Below, piece after piece: positions 33,406 to 47,000 of a stretch of 64,000 nucleotides of DNA; the first letter of the stretch is position 1; the number at the start of each line of letters is the position of its first letter. The stretch lies in contig CM044306.1 in the NCBI GenBank assembly GCA_024291935.2, positions 9,064,001 to 9,128,000 on the forward strand, in the 5' to 3' direction. The stretch comes from Okapia johnstoni (lineage: Eukaryota > Chordata > Mammalia > Artiodactyla > Giraffidae). The position numbers and the translations under genes were made by a program. The notes beneath the pieces were generated by a model. It made no database searches, was not told where the DNA came from, and saw only the letters and a list, made by a program, of their open reading frames with translations.

Positions 33406-35043
33406 GGATGGCAGGTACTGACCCGGGGTCACTAGAGTCCACGGGCAGTCCTCTCGCAGGGGCTCGGGGGCTCTCTGGTCCTTCCTTGGTTACCTGCCCA
33501 GGGGTGTGTCTCTGGGGTCAAGGGTGGTTATCGAAGGCTTAGAAACCTGGTGCTAATGAGGCGGCCCTTTCACCTGCCGTCGGGTCCCAGGGCCATGGTG
33601 GGGTCAGCGTGGTGGGGCATGCCTATGTTCTCCCATCCATGGGAGCCGGAGGAGGCCTTGGGGCCAGGGCCTCATGGCCGCCGGACACAGGGGTAGATTC
33701 TGTGCCCACTGCCTGTCGCTGAGCATGGGGTTCTGAAGGCAGCGGGGACAGAGGGGCAGTGCTCGTGGTGGGGGCATCCAGGCTTGCTGCCTGGGCCATG
33801 CAGCCGCCAGGATGGACAGAACCTCAGTCAGGCCTCGGGGCTGTGACCCCGTTTCCCTGACGCGCCTGGGGTGCGCTTGCAGACTCACAGTGCTTTCGGG
33901 CTGGTGACTGGCGGCGGGACTCGCCAGTCCACCCAGGAGCCTGTTGAGAGCACTCGAGGCCCCAGGCCACCAGCTGTGTCCCACGGGGACAAGATGAAGC
34001 CTCACCTGACCGCCCCTGTGGCTGCTGTCAGGGGTGGGGTCTCTCCTGTGTGACCCTCTGGGTTCAGATCCCTTTAGACTCTGACCTGGCCCCAGGTGAA
34101 TCAGTCTCCGGGGTGGGACGTTCTGGGTAGGACTCCGCTAGTCCAGCCCATGCGGAGGGGCGAGTGGGAGTGGGAGTGGTGGGGCTTGTGGGGGAAGGAG
34201 AGCGAGGAGGCGGGAGGACAGGATGGAGGCTTGAGTGTCTGAGCGCGGTCTGTGCTGGCCCCGTGTGCCGCCTGGGACCACAGTTCTCTCCTCAGTCTCA
34301 CTTTAAAAGGTTGTATTTTATCAGTTCATTTTTTTCCTCAACATTTTAATTACTTTATGCTTTATTCAGATAACACGAAAATTCAGAGATTAAAAAAATA
34401 CTTAAAGGCTTAGATGCAAGTGCCTTTCCTTTCCCCCAAGCTGCCACTTCTCTTTTGTCTGCTGCTGTGTCTCTCTACCCTGTGCTCCTCCCCTGCCCCC
34501 AGGGTCTCCGGGAGCAGATTTCAAAAAACCTCCCAGCCCGGTGTGGCCCACTTCGCACATCTTCAGGTGCTTGAACCTCATTCAGAGAGGAGGCCTCGCA
34601 GCCTGAGGGCTTGGCAGCTCACCCCAGCAGGAGCAGGGTGGTGGCGGGGAGTTGGGGGTGAGGGGAGACAAATAGGATTCCAGCCCTGCCGTGTGTCCCT
34701 TATGTGTCTCCCTGCCAAGGGCTGGTGGCTCTGGTGGTCATGTTCGCTCATGGGTCCTGGGAGGCCAGGGCTTCGGGGCTGGGGGTACCCCGTCTGAGCC
34801 TGGAGCAGCCCTGACCCCGCCGCCAGGCCCAGGCAGGTCTGCGGGTTCTCCCAGTGGGGAGTGGGGTGGAGCCGTGGCCACGCTGCCCGGGGGCAGCAGC
34901 ACATCAGGTAACACTGTCTGTCTTCAAACCAGTTATTAAATTGTCCTGTGGACGATGAGAGGAGGGAAGCCAAAGGAATGCGCCGGGCACTGGGTTTCTG
35001 TTTGGAGGGAGGCTTTCGGTAAACAGCGTTTGCATTCCTGCAG
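33406..35043 (+). other. Stretch after the PGS1 stop: probable 3' UTR intron
   Basis: A GT donor-like site follows the stop at 33415 (gcag|gtactg), and a plausible acceptor (cattcctgcag) precedes 35044. No coding exon or young repeat was recognised between them. 34300-34430 is AT-rich with no assignment. Confidence 0.4.
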
Positions 35044-35240
35044 ATGCTGTGGGGCCAGAGCGAGCCTGAGCCATGGCCAGGCTTGAGCAATAGGCGGCCT
35101 GCTTGCTTTGTGTCTGCCGCCTGCCTTCAGAACGGTCCTGGGGGAGGGGGCTCCCCTTCTCCCCCTGGAGCTTGCCCCAGCCTGGGCCCCTACCCTTCTG
35201 CCCCCAAGGACTGCTGCTGGGCTCACGGCACTTTAAGATG
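35044..35240 (+). other. PGS1: Candidate start of a PGS1 3' UTR exon
   Basis: The segment follows a reasonable acceptor (gcattcctgcag|atgctgtgg) and would pair with the donor at 33415. Its 3' end cannot be placed. The nearest canonical + strand AATAAA downstream is at 37707-37712, which would make a long UTR containing an antisense L1 remnant. This rests on splice-site appearance only; transcript data would settle it. Confidence 0.35.
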
Positions 35241-36270
35241 CAGCACAGCACTTGTCTCAGTCTCTGTCTCCCCGAGACTGGATTGCATCTCCAAGGTGAA
35301 TCATCTCACACAGTTCAGAGAGAATTTTGTCATCGACCCACGGAGTGTAGTGTGGAATGAATGTTTTATTTCAGGCTCTGGAGGCAAAATTGGAAAACTT
35401 CCCCATTCTGTGGTTATCACCAGGGATTAAGATGAGTTGCGTGGTGGCCACCGGCAGTTTTATGTTCTCTAGTCAGAGTGGTGGCTCTCCTGTCCCTCCA
35501 GGCTGGACACCAAGGGCTACAGTGACCCCTTCTGGCCAGCAGAGTCGGTTGCCCGGCATCCAGACTCTGGCCAGAACCCCTGCTTCCAAAGGGGCGTGGA
35601 TCCTCCAGGTCCCAGGGAAGGAGGATTTGAAGGACATTTTTCCGTCTTCCTCTCAGCCCCACCAGACCCAGGATTGTTGTAAATTATTGGGCTCAGAGGT
35701 AGGCCTTCTAGGACCACTTTTTCACCCATGGATTGGATGAGAATCCTTGGAAAAAAGGTTTTACAAAACTTCAGGATCAAGCTGAACTTAGAAAACGAGG
35801 CCAGATATCCCTTGGCAGGGAGTGTGGGGTTGGGGGGGGCAGGTTCCTTTACTCTGCTTTTAAGCCAGAAGACAGTGAGGGTCCAGCTCATGAGCACCAC
35901 CCCACTGCCCCCAGGCAGTCTGTTGTCGAGTTTGTGGGCCCTGCTCACTGCCTTCCTTGTCCCCTTCTCGTTCTGTCTGCAACCACCCCCTGGGTCAGCC
36001 TTAAGGGCAGCCCAGATGCTTTTCTGAACTACGTGCATCAGCATGGCCACGCAGAGTCAGGCAGGTCTGGGCCTTGCTGCTTTCGGTTCTGCTGAGATCA
36101 TTCTGGCTGCCGATAGGGACACCGTCCCCCAGCCATCAGACGGGAGCCTTCCCGGGGCAGCTCCAGGAGCGGCACCGTGGCAGCCAGCTGTTCCCCTTGG
36201 AGCAGGCGCTCAGAGTGCGATGAGACGGGCCACCTCTCGTCCCTTCCCTGCTGGCTCGTGGGCAGGCTGC

Positions 36271-36287
36271 GTGTGTGTGTGTGTGTG
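36271..36287 (+). repeat. Short GT microsatellite
   Basis: Run of eight GT pairs, intergenic. Confidence 0.85.
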
Positions 36288-36464
36288 GAGGGCGTGGGGT
36301 CACCTTTCCTGAACCTTGTCTCCTGTGCCCCTGGCCTTCCCGGTGCGCCCCCTGCCATGCTCAGCCCTGGGTCGCGGTGCCTGAGGACACACTCACCTCA
36401 TTGGAAGCCAGGGTTTCTTGGCCGCTGAGCAGCCGGCCCTCTGGGGTCTCTTCATTTTCTAATT

Positions 36465-36965
36465 CTGATTCCTAGATGGTGGGTTTGGTTGTGTGAAGTT
36501 TTCATTTCTTGAGGTGGGCCTGTACTGCTGTAATCTCCTGGAAGTCTTGGAAGTGGTTTCGCTGCATCCCATCGACGCTGGGAAGTTGTGTTTTTATTTT
36601 CATTTGTCTCCAGGTATTTTCTGATTTCCTTCCTAGCGCGTGATGCGTCCTGGTGAATGTTCCCTGTGCACTTGAAAAGGATGTACATTCTGTTTTTGGA
36701 TGGAATGTGCTCTGGTTATCCAGAAAGTCCTACTGGTCCAATGTGTCATTTGAGACAACTATTTCCTTATTGATTTTCCTGGGTGATCTGTCCATTGTTC
36801 TAAAGGGGTGTTCAAGTCCGTTGCTATTACTTGCGTTATTGTCTTTCTCCCTTTGCATATGTTACTATTTGCTTTATATAAAGTTTAGGTGCTTCTGTAA
36901 TGAATGTTACCTCTTTTTGTATTGATCCCTTTGTTATATGATGCCCTTCTTTATTATAAAGTCTG
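36465..36965 (-). mobile_element. LINE-1 ORF2 remnant (antisense)
   Basis: The + strand reads as antisense L1 ORF2: ttgaggtgggcctgtactgc, tttcatttgtctccaggtat, tttttggatggaatgtgctc, gatctgtccattgttctaaa. It lies between the two stop codons. Confidence 0.8.
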
Positions 36966-37586
36966 TTTCGGTGGCAAGAAGTGAGAACTGTTGGGGAGAA
37001 GGGCGGGAAAGACAAGGAAGATGCTGCCAGAACTGAGGGGACCGTTTATCGTGACCTTCCAGGACACACACACGTGTTCAAAGTGGTCCCTCTGGTTCCC
37101 AGCAATTTCAGAAAGTGGGCAGTTGACAGGGAAGCACTTGAGGTGCATGGAAATTGCCCCTCTTTGGAACAGTTTGTTTTTCAGATTTCTGGGGCAGGGA
37201 GGAGGCATTACCATAACTGAGGGAGGTTTTCTTCCTTCAGAGAAGGAAGAACACTTCAGGGGACAGTGCCTGTGGAGGTGGCGGCTCGTGTTTATACAGG
37301 AGCAGAACGCCCTGGCCCCTTAGTGGTGGGTGTTTACATGTAGCATCAGGCCCAAGGGTGTGACTACCTCCAGCTCTAACCCTGCAGGCCACTGGTGGGG
37401 AAAGATTAACCCAGACAACCCAGTAGGAAGTCAGTATTTGGGGGTTTGGTTGCTGGGATGTTCCTCCGGCTGCTGGGAATCGGGGCCTCACCCCTAGGCC
37501 TGTGCCAGGCCCCTGGTGGCCATCAGGCGCAGAGCTGAAGGCCAGCTCAAGTGAATCAGACAAGCCCAGCTCAGTAGCGTCATTGT
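36966..37586. other. Intergenic stretch with no recognised feature
   Basis: Contains overlapping + strand open frames of 79 and 110 codons (36981-37220, 36991-37323) that match nothing I recognise and show no splice or promoter signal. Treated as non-coding. Confidence 0.4.
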
Positions 37587-37592
37587 TTTAAT
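37587..37592 (-). promoter_or_regulatory. DNAH17: ATTAAA on the - strand, candidate DNAH17 poly(A) signal
   Basis: TTTAAT on the + strand reads ATTAAA on the - strand, about 205 nt after the DNAH17 stop. It is the nearest recognised poly(A) hexamer and would give a 3' UTR of roughly 225 nt. Confidence 0.45.
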
Positions 37593-37706
37593 CCTATCCA
37601 CACCCCCTCTTCAGACTGCCTTCCCCTCTGGTTAGTCCAGATGTGCATGCTTATGAAGTGCGTCGATTATTTAGGAGAACAAAAAGCAGCCGTCAGTTCC
37701 TGTGAA

Positions 37707-37712
37707 AATAAA
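37707..37712 (+). promoter_or_regulatory. Canonical + strand AATAAA, candidate PGS1 poly(A) signal
   Basis: AATAAA on the + strand 85 bp before the end of the DNAH17 coding region. It is the first canonical hexamer I find downstream of the candidate UTR exon. If used, the PGS1 and DNAH17 transcripts overlap at their 3' ends. Confidence 0.35.
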
Positions 37713-37796
37713 TGACATTTGCAAGACTGGGTTCCCAACTGTAAATTTGGAGTTGCGGTCAGGACCTGGCCCAGGGCAGCGTGGGCCTCTCTCCAG

Positions 37797-38044
37797 CTAG
37801 ACCTGGAGGAGCAGCGCCACAGCCGCCAGGATCCACTTCGCTGCCTTCTCCTTGGTCTTCAGGTTAAAGGTCCATACGTAGGTGGGACCGCGGATGCGCG
37901 TTTTGTACACGGGACACTCATAGATGTTCTTGGTCTCCATGCGGTCCACAGGGATGGCCTTGATGAAGATGACGGGCATGGTTGGTGTCAGCTCTTTCAG
38001 CCGCGCTTCGGCGATGACTCCGGTCTGGGTGTCCCAGCGAGCTC
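37797..38044 (-). CDS. DNAH17: DNAH17 last coding exon with stop codon
   Basis: Completes Gly, then [60 protein letters not shown] and [18 protein letters not shown], with TAG at 37799-37797. Acceptor gtccctgcag. The 3' UTR continues towards 37,570. Confidence 0.97.
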
Positions 38045-41000
38045 CTGCAGGGACGGCACGCCCAAGGGTCAGGGTGGCCCGTGGTGAGGTGACTGGTTCC
38101 TGTCTGTCGCGCTGGCAGTGGGGGGGGAGCGGGGCCTGGCTCCCCCCCCCCCCAGAGATGTGCCAGGGCCCAGACTGGCACCAGGATCACCACACATGGG
38201 GCGTGTGCATCTCGCTGCGCATGTCCAAGGGTAGGCTCAGCCCTGAAGCCCTGGGCTCCTCTGTTTACATTTGTGGTGTTTTCAGAGCCTCATGTGTCAG
38301 CCTTCTTGATTTCAGGGGCAGGAAACCATAACTCCAGCTAAAAGTGACCGATGAAAGCTCCCTGCGCCCCTTCCCACGTGGTGTCTGTCCTGTGTCCATG
38401 CGCAGTGTAAACATGTATACGCACATAGAACTGTTGTTGCCTTGAACCAGACTTTATTTCTACTCACCCTATTTAATGACGCTGAGATTTCCTGTAATTC
38501 CACAATAAACATGGAGAACGTCTGCTGCTGTGCTTATCTCTGGGGATGTGGGCACTGGGGGGCCCTGATGCCACCCCCAGGTACAGGGGTGACATCTGTC
38601 GCGGGGGAGGGGCTGGCACTCAGCTCAGAGCAGGCCTGAGGAATCGGTCAGCGGTCCTGTCCGGCCTCGCTTGGTGCAGGACGGGGTGGCAGGGGGAACT
38701 GAGTAAGCGCTGGCTTTGCACTCCCTGTGGCTGCTGGGACCTGGCCATGTGATGCCCTCGCCTGAGGTTGAGGAGGTGGCCGGCTAGGCCGCCATGCTCT
38801 TGGGTCTGGGGTGGGGCGGGGGACTCAGACAGGAGCCCTGGTGGAGGCGGGCTTCTGGACCTCCGCCCTCAGAAGGTACGCCTGTCCCAGGCTCCAGGGC
38901 CCCGTGCCCCCAGCACCTCCCCTGCCAGCACCAGCTACCTTCCATGAAGAGCCCGTACACGTAGGAGCCCTCCCGGGGGGGCGCGGTCACATCCTCCCGG
39001 TTCTTCTTGGTCACCTCCACGGACAGACACATCTTGTCCAGCGGCCACTCGTTCTTCCTGGCCATGGACTGCATGATGGCCGTGAGGAAAGACTGGGGGT
39101 TGAAGAAGCCGGCCAGCCACACGGTGGTGGGCAGCGCGAAGTCCGTGGTCCAGGCCTCGAGCTCCTGGAGGGGACGCGAGCGGGGCTGAGCTGGAGCCTC
39201 CACACAGCGGACGTGGGCAGTGGGGCCCGGCCACCTGCCCGGGATGCCCGCTGTCTGGGCAGGGGGCGGGGGCGGTCAACGTCAGAGGCTCGGGCCTGAA
39301 AGGCTGCTGCTCGCGTCCCTGGTCCCCCATGAGGTGGCCGCCCCGACGGGTGTTTCTGGAGCCTCTTGGGCCTGCTGCGAGGGCCTCTGTGTGCCTGGCC
39401 GCGGGAGCTGCTCCCACTTCAGGCGCACCCTGGGCTTCCTTCAAGGGACGGTGCCTGCACTCTGGGGCCTGTCTCCCCGAGGCGTGGCCCAGGCACTTTC
39501 GGCCCTGCTCTGACCGAGGCTGGGCTAGTGGGGACCTATGCACACTCCCACTCCCCAGCCTCGCTCTTCAGGCCCTGGGGATGGGTTTGCAGAGAGCGCA
39601 GCGGCTCCCCGGAAGCCTGTCCTTACCCTGATGCGGAGCAGCAGGTCAGCGTACCAGGCCGCCAGGCCCATCATGGAGGGGTAGGCCCGGGCAACCCAGG
39701 AGTCAGGCACGGTGTCATAGAACAGGGCTGTGGACAGGTCCTCCATGTCGGTTGTGATGGTCAGTTCTCCCTGGGGGACACACAGTTGGGGGTGCTGGGG
39801 CACTCAGCAGTGACCCAGACCCGGGCATCACTGGCCCTGAGGTGCCCACTTCTCCAGCCCAGGGACCTAGAGGGTGCGGCTCAGTGGCCTAAGGCTCGTT
39901 GGTCTGTGGCTGAGGGCGGTCAGCCTGTGGCGGCCAGCCCGCGTCTAGGTCCCACCCCGGGTCCTGCCGCCCCGTTCTGACCTTCAGCCCCAGGTTCAGC
40001 TCCTTCAGCGAGCGACGCATTTCGTTGGTCAGGATGTTCATCCTCTCACATTCCTGGAAGGCGACCACCACGTAGGGGGTCTTCTCGGCGGCCTTGGCCA
40101 TGATCTCAGCCATGTTGAACGTCTCCGGGATCTTCTCTAGGATCTCGTCCAGCACGGCCTTCACCTGGAAGCCAGTCCCCAGCCGGGCCGTGTCACTGGG
40201 CCCCAGCCCTGCTCCAGCGCCAGGCCAGGGCGCTGCCCCGACGTTCACCTCCAAGCCCAGAAGCAAGACAGGCGGAGTTGCCAGGAAAAGGGGATTGAGG
40301 GGGTAGGGGAGGGGGACCTTGGTCGTTGGGCTTCGGAGTCTGGTCTCATCATCAATGCCACGTGCCTGTGCCCTCGGGAGCGTGACCGCTCTAGCCCGGC
40401 GCCTTCGGATGTCCTGCACGCACTGCCTCCCTCCCCCATCAGGTCACCTGGTGGTCGTGGGGTCGTGACCCTGTCTTTGGTGGGAGCCGTCTGCAGGGAC
40501 GTGCTGGTCACACCCTCTCAAGGGGTGGTCCCGTACACCACTGCCCACCCGTAGACCTCTGGTCAGTCATTAGAGAAAAGGTCATGGGGCTTCATAGCAC
40601 TGAGACTCCGCTCAAGTCAAGAACCTGGGCTTCCCTGTGCTTGCGGGGCAGGGCTGGTGAGGTTCGGCGCCCTGGGGAGGGAGGCGCCGTGTGGGGACTG
40701 CGCACTCTGGCTTGGTGCTTAGTTTGGGGCCGCAGCAGCCAGCTTGCAGGCCCCCCACCTGATGGGGGATCGGGGGGCTGTTGTGGATCAGGGTGGGGGT
40801 CAGACACCCACCTTCTCCTCGCGGGAGACCCCGGTGCCGGCTCCCGAGTTGGTCTCCTTGGGCTGCATCTCCAGGACGGTACGGAATAGCTTCTCCGAGG
40901 TGACCGTCAGGAAGCCGATCTCCGCATTGGGGTGCAGGCCGTACAGGTAGGGGCTCTCGGGGGGCAGGTTCTCATCGATGTATTCGTGGTAGCCCTGCAG

Positions 41001-44000
41001 GGAGAGCCGTGCGAGCTGGAGCCTGCATCCTCCTCGTACGAAGCCCTGGCTTCCCAGAACGTTCCAGCCACCCCTTGCCCTCTAGGCCAACCCCGTTTCT
41101 GTGAGCCCCTGTTGGGGCTGCTCCCCACCGCAGAGGGCGTTTCCCCTCCTGCTCCGTGGAGGCTGCCTCTCAGACCCTCTTTCATGGTTGCCTGCCCTCT
41201 GGCTTCCTCCCGGAGGGTCCGTCCGTCTGTAAGGTCTGCGACGGAGGCCTGCGCCAGGGAGCCCGCGGGCCAGCACTCGAGTCCCTGTTGCTCTGCATCC
41301 TGGAGGGCGCCTGTGTTTCACGTGTTCCCCGTCCCTGGAGGGCGCGCTCCTCACCTTGTAGTCCAGGTTGGGGGGGATCTGAAAGCCCGGGGCCAGCAGG
41401 ATCTCCCCCTCCAGCATCTCCGCCCGGATGTACTCCACCAGGTAGGTCCTGCAGAGCCGGCGGTCCCAATCATCAGTGATATGGCCGCCATACATGATCT
41501 CCCCGAAGAGGTAGCGGAGGTCGTCCCAGGGCACCTTCGGGGGGACGGCTGCCATCAGGGGGCCTGCGCCCTGCTCTCCTGGGCCTGCCAGCCCATCATG
41601 TCACTCTTGCCCCTTCCTCCCCACCCGCTCTGCAGGGTCACCCGCTACCCTTCGTCACCAGGCCCAGGGCTGGCCCTGCCTCCCCTCTGACTGCAGCCAA
41701 CAGCTGAAGGGGGTCAACCCCTCCTCGACCCTCTTCCCATGGGGCCCCTCTCACGAGGGGCTCTCCAGCCTCCTCTCCCTCTCCCTGGCCCTGTGTCCAC
41801 CCCTCCTCCACGCTCTCCCTTGACGTGAGTCCCCTGGCACCAGCACTGAGACCCCCCAGGCCCACCCCACCCCCGCAGCCTGCCTGTCCCCCCACTTTAT
41901 TCCCCCACGTGGGGACGAAACGGGGAGCCACCTGTGACCTTTCCCTTCACTGCCACCTCCAACAAGAGCAGTAACTCGCCATGGACAGAGTGTTGGCTCT
42001 GGGGCACTGGCGATCTTTTTGGCCACGCAGTCCAGTTCGTCGTGTCTTCACAGACTAGTGGATCTTCCTCTGACCCCACCCACAGGGCCCTGGTCCCAAG
42101 CATACTCCAGTAGCCTTGCCCACGGGTGCTCCTGAGGGCTCTGTAGCAGAGCCAGCTCCAGCAAGTACCTTCTTCCCGACCCCAAACCCTGGTTCTGCAC
42201 CGAGGGAACCCGACCAAACCAGGCAGTGTGCACAAGCGTCCCCCCAGCGGTGGCTGGGTCTCTCCACACATCCCACGCTCGGCCGCTCTCATTGCCCTCC
42301 GCTCTTCCCCAGCTTCCACGCTGTGCCCTCGGCCTGGGGCACCTTTGGCCACCATGTGCCACGACCATGCTTCTCCGAAGCCACTTGGGTGCAGATCCCC
42401 CCACCCCCGACAACGCTGGGAACCCGTCTCCCTGCTCCTCATCCCAGCGCATAGCTGCTGCTCCTGCAAGGCACTGTCCAGCAGTGAGAGCCACACAGGG
42501 ATGCCACGAATGAGACTTCAGATTTTCCAGCAGCCACTTAAGTGGAAAGATTGTTCCAGCAGGCACTCGGCACCAAAACTATGAATGAGTTATTTCCCTT
42601 TGTGTGTGTGTTAGTTTTGCACCAAGCTTTTGAGACCCAGAGTGTCTTGTGCCCCTCGGTTGAGACGTGCTGCACATCACATGTACCGCATGGCCCGGGA
42701 CCTCACCACACACACTTCATTTTCTCTGAGGTTTGCAACTCCTTAAGGGCAAGGTGGGCATTGATGCAGCTCCTGCAGTGCCAGACAAGTTCAAGTTAAT
42801 TGAATAAGAACTTGTTGACTTTTTTTGGGGTGGGGGTCCGAGTCACACATATGGAAATCTTAGTTCCCCAACCAGGAATCAAGCCCAGATCCTCGGGGGT
42901 GAGAGCATGGAGTCCTGACCACTGGACCTCCAGGGAAGTCCCAAGAACTTGTTTTATCAGTTGTCTGGTGTGCTCTCACAGACTTTGACTTGGAACACTA
43001 ATCTCCTCTTAATTGTCATCTGTAACTTTCACTTTTTTTTCCCTTCTTGGTTATCTTGAGTATGTGCTGAGCTCCTTTCTCTGCATTTTGTGTATTTGCT
43101 TCGGTGACAGCTTCTGTTTCTCCTGCCAAGTGGGGTCGGGTACACCCCACACTCTGCCTCCTTGGTCCCCGCAGGGTAGCGGGGACGGTGGGACTGACCC
43201 CCGGAGGTGGGTGCCGTGTGCCCACCTGCCGGATGGAGGCCCCGGAGCGCTGGTGAGAGACGGGTTGCCAGGCCCTGTCCTTAGAGTCTGGGTCGCCTTT
43301 CTCAGGGCGGGGAGAACTGACGGGCCGTGGGTGACCTCATCGCGGATGTTTACTCAGCGTTGTCTCCCCGAGGCCATGGGCCGGGATGAGGGAAGGTCGG
43401 GCCTTGCAGGCCTGGGGCCCAGGCCTGAGGGCACACCGCTGAGTGGGAAGCCAAGCACCCCTCACGCTGGCCGTCCCAGGAGCACACGGTGTGCGTCCTG
43501 CAGCGGTTTCTCACACAGGTTGTGTGTGTCACGAGGGAAGCTTTTGCGTAAATGTCATTACAAGCTCCTAGCTCCCAGCACTCCTCCTCCTCCCACTCGA
43601 ATCTCCCAGAGAGAACTCCTCTGACGAAGCTGCTGTGATGACGCAATTCTTTCCTCACGTCTTCCTGCGTCTGTTTACTTGCGCGAGTGTCGTAAGATGT
43701 GCCGCTGGCATGCAGCTCAGACCCTGTTGCAGGTGAAGTGACCCCCCCCTTCTCGCACCTGCAAACGGAGACCACCGTCCCCTTCCCCGAGGAGGGCCGA
43801 CTTCCGCCTGGGCTGCCCTCCTGCCTTGTCCGGGGTTGGGTGTTTCGCCAGGAACTGAGCAAACAAACAACATTCCAGGCTCAGGCTTGGGTGGCGGCTC
43901 TCCTGGGAGGTCTGCTTCCTCCAGGGTCTGAGGATAGCTTGCCCAGGTCTCCCCTCTTCCCAGTGCGTCTGAGCTTTCTTACGATGGGCGAGGATTTTCT

Positions 44001-47000
44001 CCACCCCTTGTCTCTGAGCCCCCAAAGCTTGGAGGGGGTGCTCTGAGCCTCAGGCCTTTAGACATCTTTGGGGCAGGTGTCTCGGCTCTCAGGCGCTGGA
44101 CCCAGCCGTCTGGGTGTACTGGGACCCTCATGGGCCAGCAGAACGTCCACCACGGTCAGTGTAGGAAGGCGCTGGTGTGCAGGAGTGCGGAGGAGCCCAG
44201 GGTTTATGGGTCCCCCTCTTCTGCCGCCTCTTGGTGGGGGCTCACAGACAGGGCTCCACATGGGACATCCCGAGAGGAGCGTGGTGAGGCCGGAGGCTGG
44301 CTGGCTCTCAGTCCCCAAGGCCCTGGCTGCCTCTGGCTTTGGGGCTCACGTCTGGACTCACCCCACCGCAGGCCCACGCCCCCAAGTCCTCCCTCTGGGC
44401 CACAGACAGGCCAGCAGGGGCCCTCCGGCCAGAGTTCCTGGCTGAGCTGACTCTCTGCAGCCCTCACGGTGGCTTGATAGTGCCTCACATGTGTCTCTGT
44501 TTTCAACAAGAATGAAAGGAAGTGCTCTGCGTCTCCAGGGAGATTTTTTTTTTTTTTGGCTTTCCCTCTGATCCTGCCTTCTGCCTCCAGACACTGACCG
44601 GGGAGGCCTGCAGCCCCCGAGGCCCGTCTTTGGCTTCTCCCAGTTCACCACACTGCCCAGGGGGCCTTTCCGGGGTAATCCCTGTTCAGGTGCAGGACAA
44701 GCGGGTTCCCAAAGATGCTGACCCTCGTGGAGTCATAAAAATTGCCAGACAGCTGAGAACTGCTGGAGGGGCCGACCAGGGTCTGGGTGCTAACCATGCT
44801 ATCAGACAGGTGGGGTCACGAGGAGCCTCGTGTTCAGGTTTTCTTTGGCTTATGGAACCTAGAGAACGTCTCTTAAACATAAGACGGGACAACCGAAAGG
44901 GAGGGTGGGTGGGAGGACCACCCATCCGGGCACCAGATTGGCCCTTACCTTGGGGTTGGCCTCCAGGTAGTTGTAGAGCACGTTGATGGAGATGGTGAGG
45001 TCCCCATTGTTGAAGGGGTATGACCGGTTCCAGCCCTGGGCCCCGAACTTGCGCCTCTCGGCCACCACGGCGTGGAAGTAGCACAGGGCAAAGAGGATGC
45101 ATTTGAACTCGATCTCCTTGGTGCACATCTCCAGCGTGTCCTGCGAGGGGACACACACCCCAGGTCAGGTGGGGGCCACACAGGCGCCCCGGGGGCAGTC
45201 AGGGCCATCTTTGCCGGCTGCTTCACCGGTGGTGCAGGGTGGGTGGAGGATAGGGGTGGGCCCTCAGGCCACTGACTGCTCTGCGCTGGTCTGTGAAGTC
45301 GGGTAGAGAATGCTTGCTTGTCTTTGCTTCGAATGCAGCTGTATCACGTAAGTAAGTATTGGTTACAAGTCAAATTACTGATACTTCTTCCTAATAAAAT
45401 ATTCCTAAATATAATTCCTGTGCAATTATTAATGTTTCCTCATCGTCTACACACGTGCAGTACCCCAGACTCTCCAAAAACAACCTGTGAAGAGGGAGGG
45501 GATATTTAGCAAAACCTTTTGGAAAGCAGGTGGCCCCAGGGAAAAGCAGACCCAGCCCTGATTCTGAATGCTAGTTCTCTCTGGGTAGCTGAGATTTTAA
45601 CTGGTCTTTGCTAAGTGGGTGGCTCTGAGCAGAGAGGCTTCTGGAAGCTAAGCTGTGTCTTCGCCTGCTCAGCCCTGTGAGTACCACCCAGCGGCCAGGT
45701 GCTCTGTGGGGGTGGCAGGCCTGGTGGGCAGAAAGCCAGATCAGGGGACAGACATCTATCAATGGGTCATGGTGGGGAAAAGTGCCAGGGAAAAGCACAC
45801 CAGATGTAACGAGGGAGGGGTCCCGCACAGGGCACTGGGGAGGCCGCCCTACCTGCGTGAAGAGGTCCAGGGCCTTGTGTAGGTTGGCGTACATGCCCGT
45901 GGGTGGTTCATTGGTGATCTTGATGGCATTCTCCAGGATGCCCTGGGGGATGATGTGGCTCTCGGGGCTGGGGGCCGGCTCGGCGCTGATGAACACGCGG
46001 TAGTCGTCGTGGCTGCCGATGCTGTACCGCTCCAGCTTCTTGTCCAGGGTGCTCAGCCAGCGGGCCACCAGGTGGATGTTCTGCGGCCAAGACCAGGCCT
46101 CAGTGCCCACACGCTGCTCCCCAGGACAGGCCCCTCCGTGGTCCCCGTGGTCCCCATCCTGCCGTCTGTCCTTCCCGGGGCGCTGGCCACACTGGGTCAT
46201 CTCGCCAAGTAACTGGGGCCCCGGAGTCGAGGCTGGTGCTCAGTTAATTCAGGGCCTCCAGCCTTGGTGAGTCCTTCCCGCCCTCCACCCAGCATCAGGG
46301 CCGAGGTTACATGGTCCCTGCCCCTCCTCTGAGAGGCTTGGGTGGAAAGAAATGACCTGGAGAAAAGGCTACCCTCGTACACTGTGGGTGGGATGGTAAA
46401 TTGGTGCAGCCCCACGGATAGCAGTTTGCAGGTTCCTCACGAAAATTAAAAATAGAACTATGTTGTGATCCAGCAATCCCAATTCTGGATATTCATCCAA
46501 GAAAATGAAAACGCTGATTCCAAAAGATACGTGCACCCCTGTGTTCAAAGAAGCATTATTTACAGTTGCCAAGGTGTGGAAGCAACCTAAGTGTCCGTCA
46601 ATAGGTGAGTGGATACAGCAGATGTGGTGGCAGAAGCACAGTAAAACATGAAGGAATGATGAGCACTGGATGGGGTGAGTATGTGGGTAAATTTTAAAAT
46701 ATCTATGACTGTAACAAGCAATAATGTATCATGGGATTTAAAATATCAACTCAGAGTGCATGATAATATAAAAAAGATGTGGTATGCATATATATGTGTG
46801 TACACACACACACTGGAAGATTACTCGGCCCTAAAAAAGAATGAAATTTTGCCATCTGCAACAACATGGCTAGTCCTAGAGAATATGCTTAAGGGAAAGA
46901 AGTCAGACAGAGAAAGACAAATACCATATGATTTCACTTACGTGTGGAATCCAAAAAACAAATGGACAAACACCACAGAGTCATAGATAGAACAAACAGG

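Noticed and set aside
36981..37323. Overlapping + strand open frames of 79 and 110 codons between the genes
   Set aside because: No recognisable homology, no promoter or splice signals, and neighbouring L1 debris; length is within chance expectation.
41535..41560. Extending the exon at 41355-41534 upstream through an in-frame ATG (MAAVPPK)
   Set aside because: The preceding exon ends EANPK and joins [10 protein letters not shown] across an AAG acceptor, so the extra residues are intronic.
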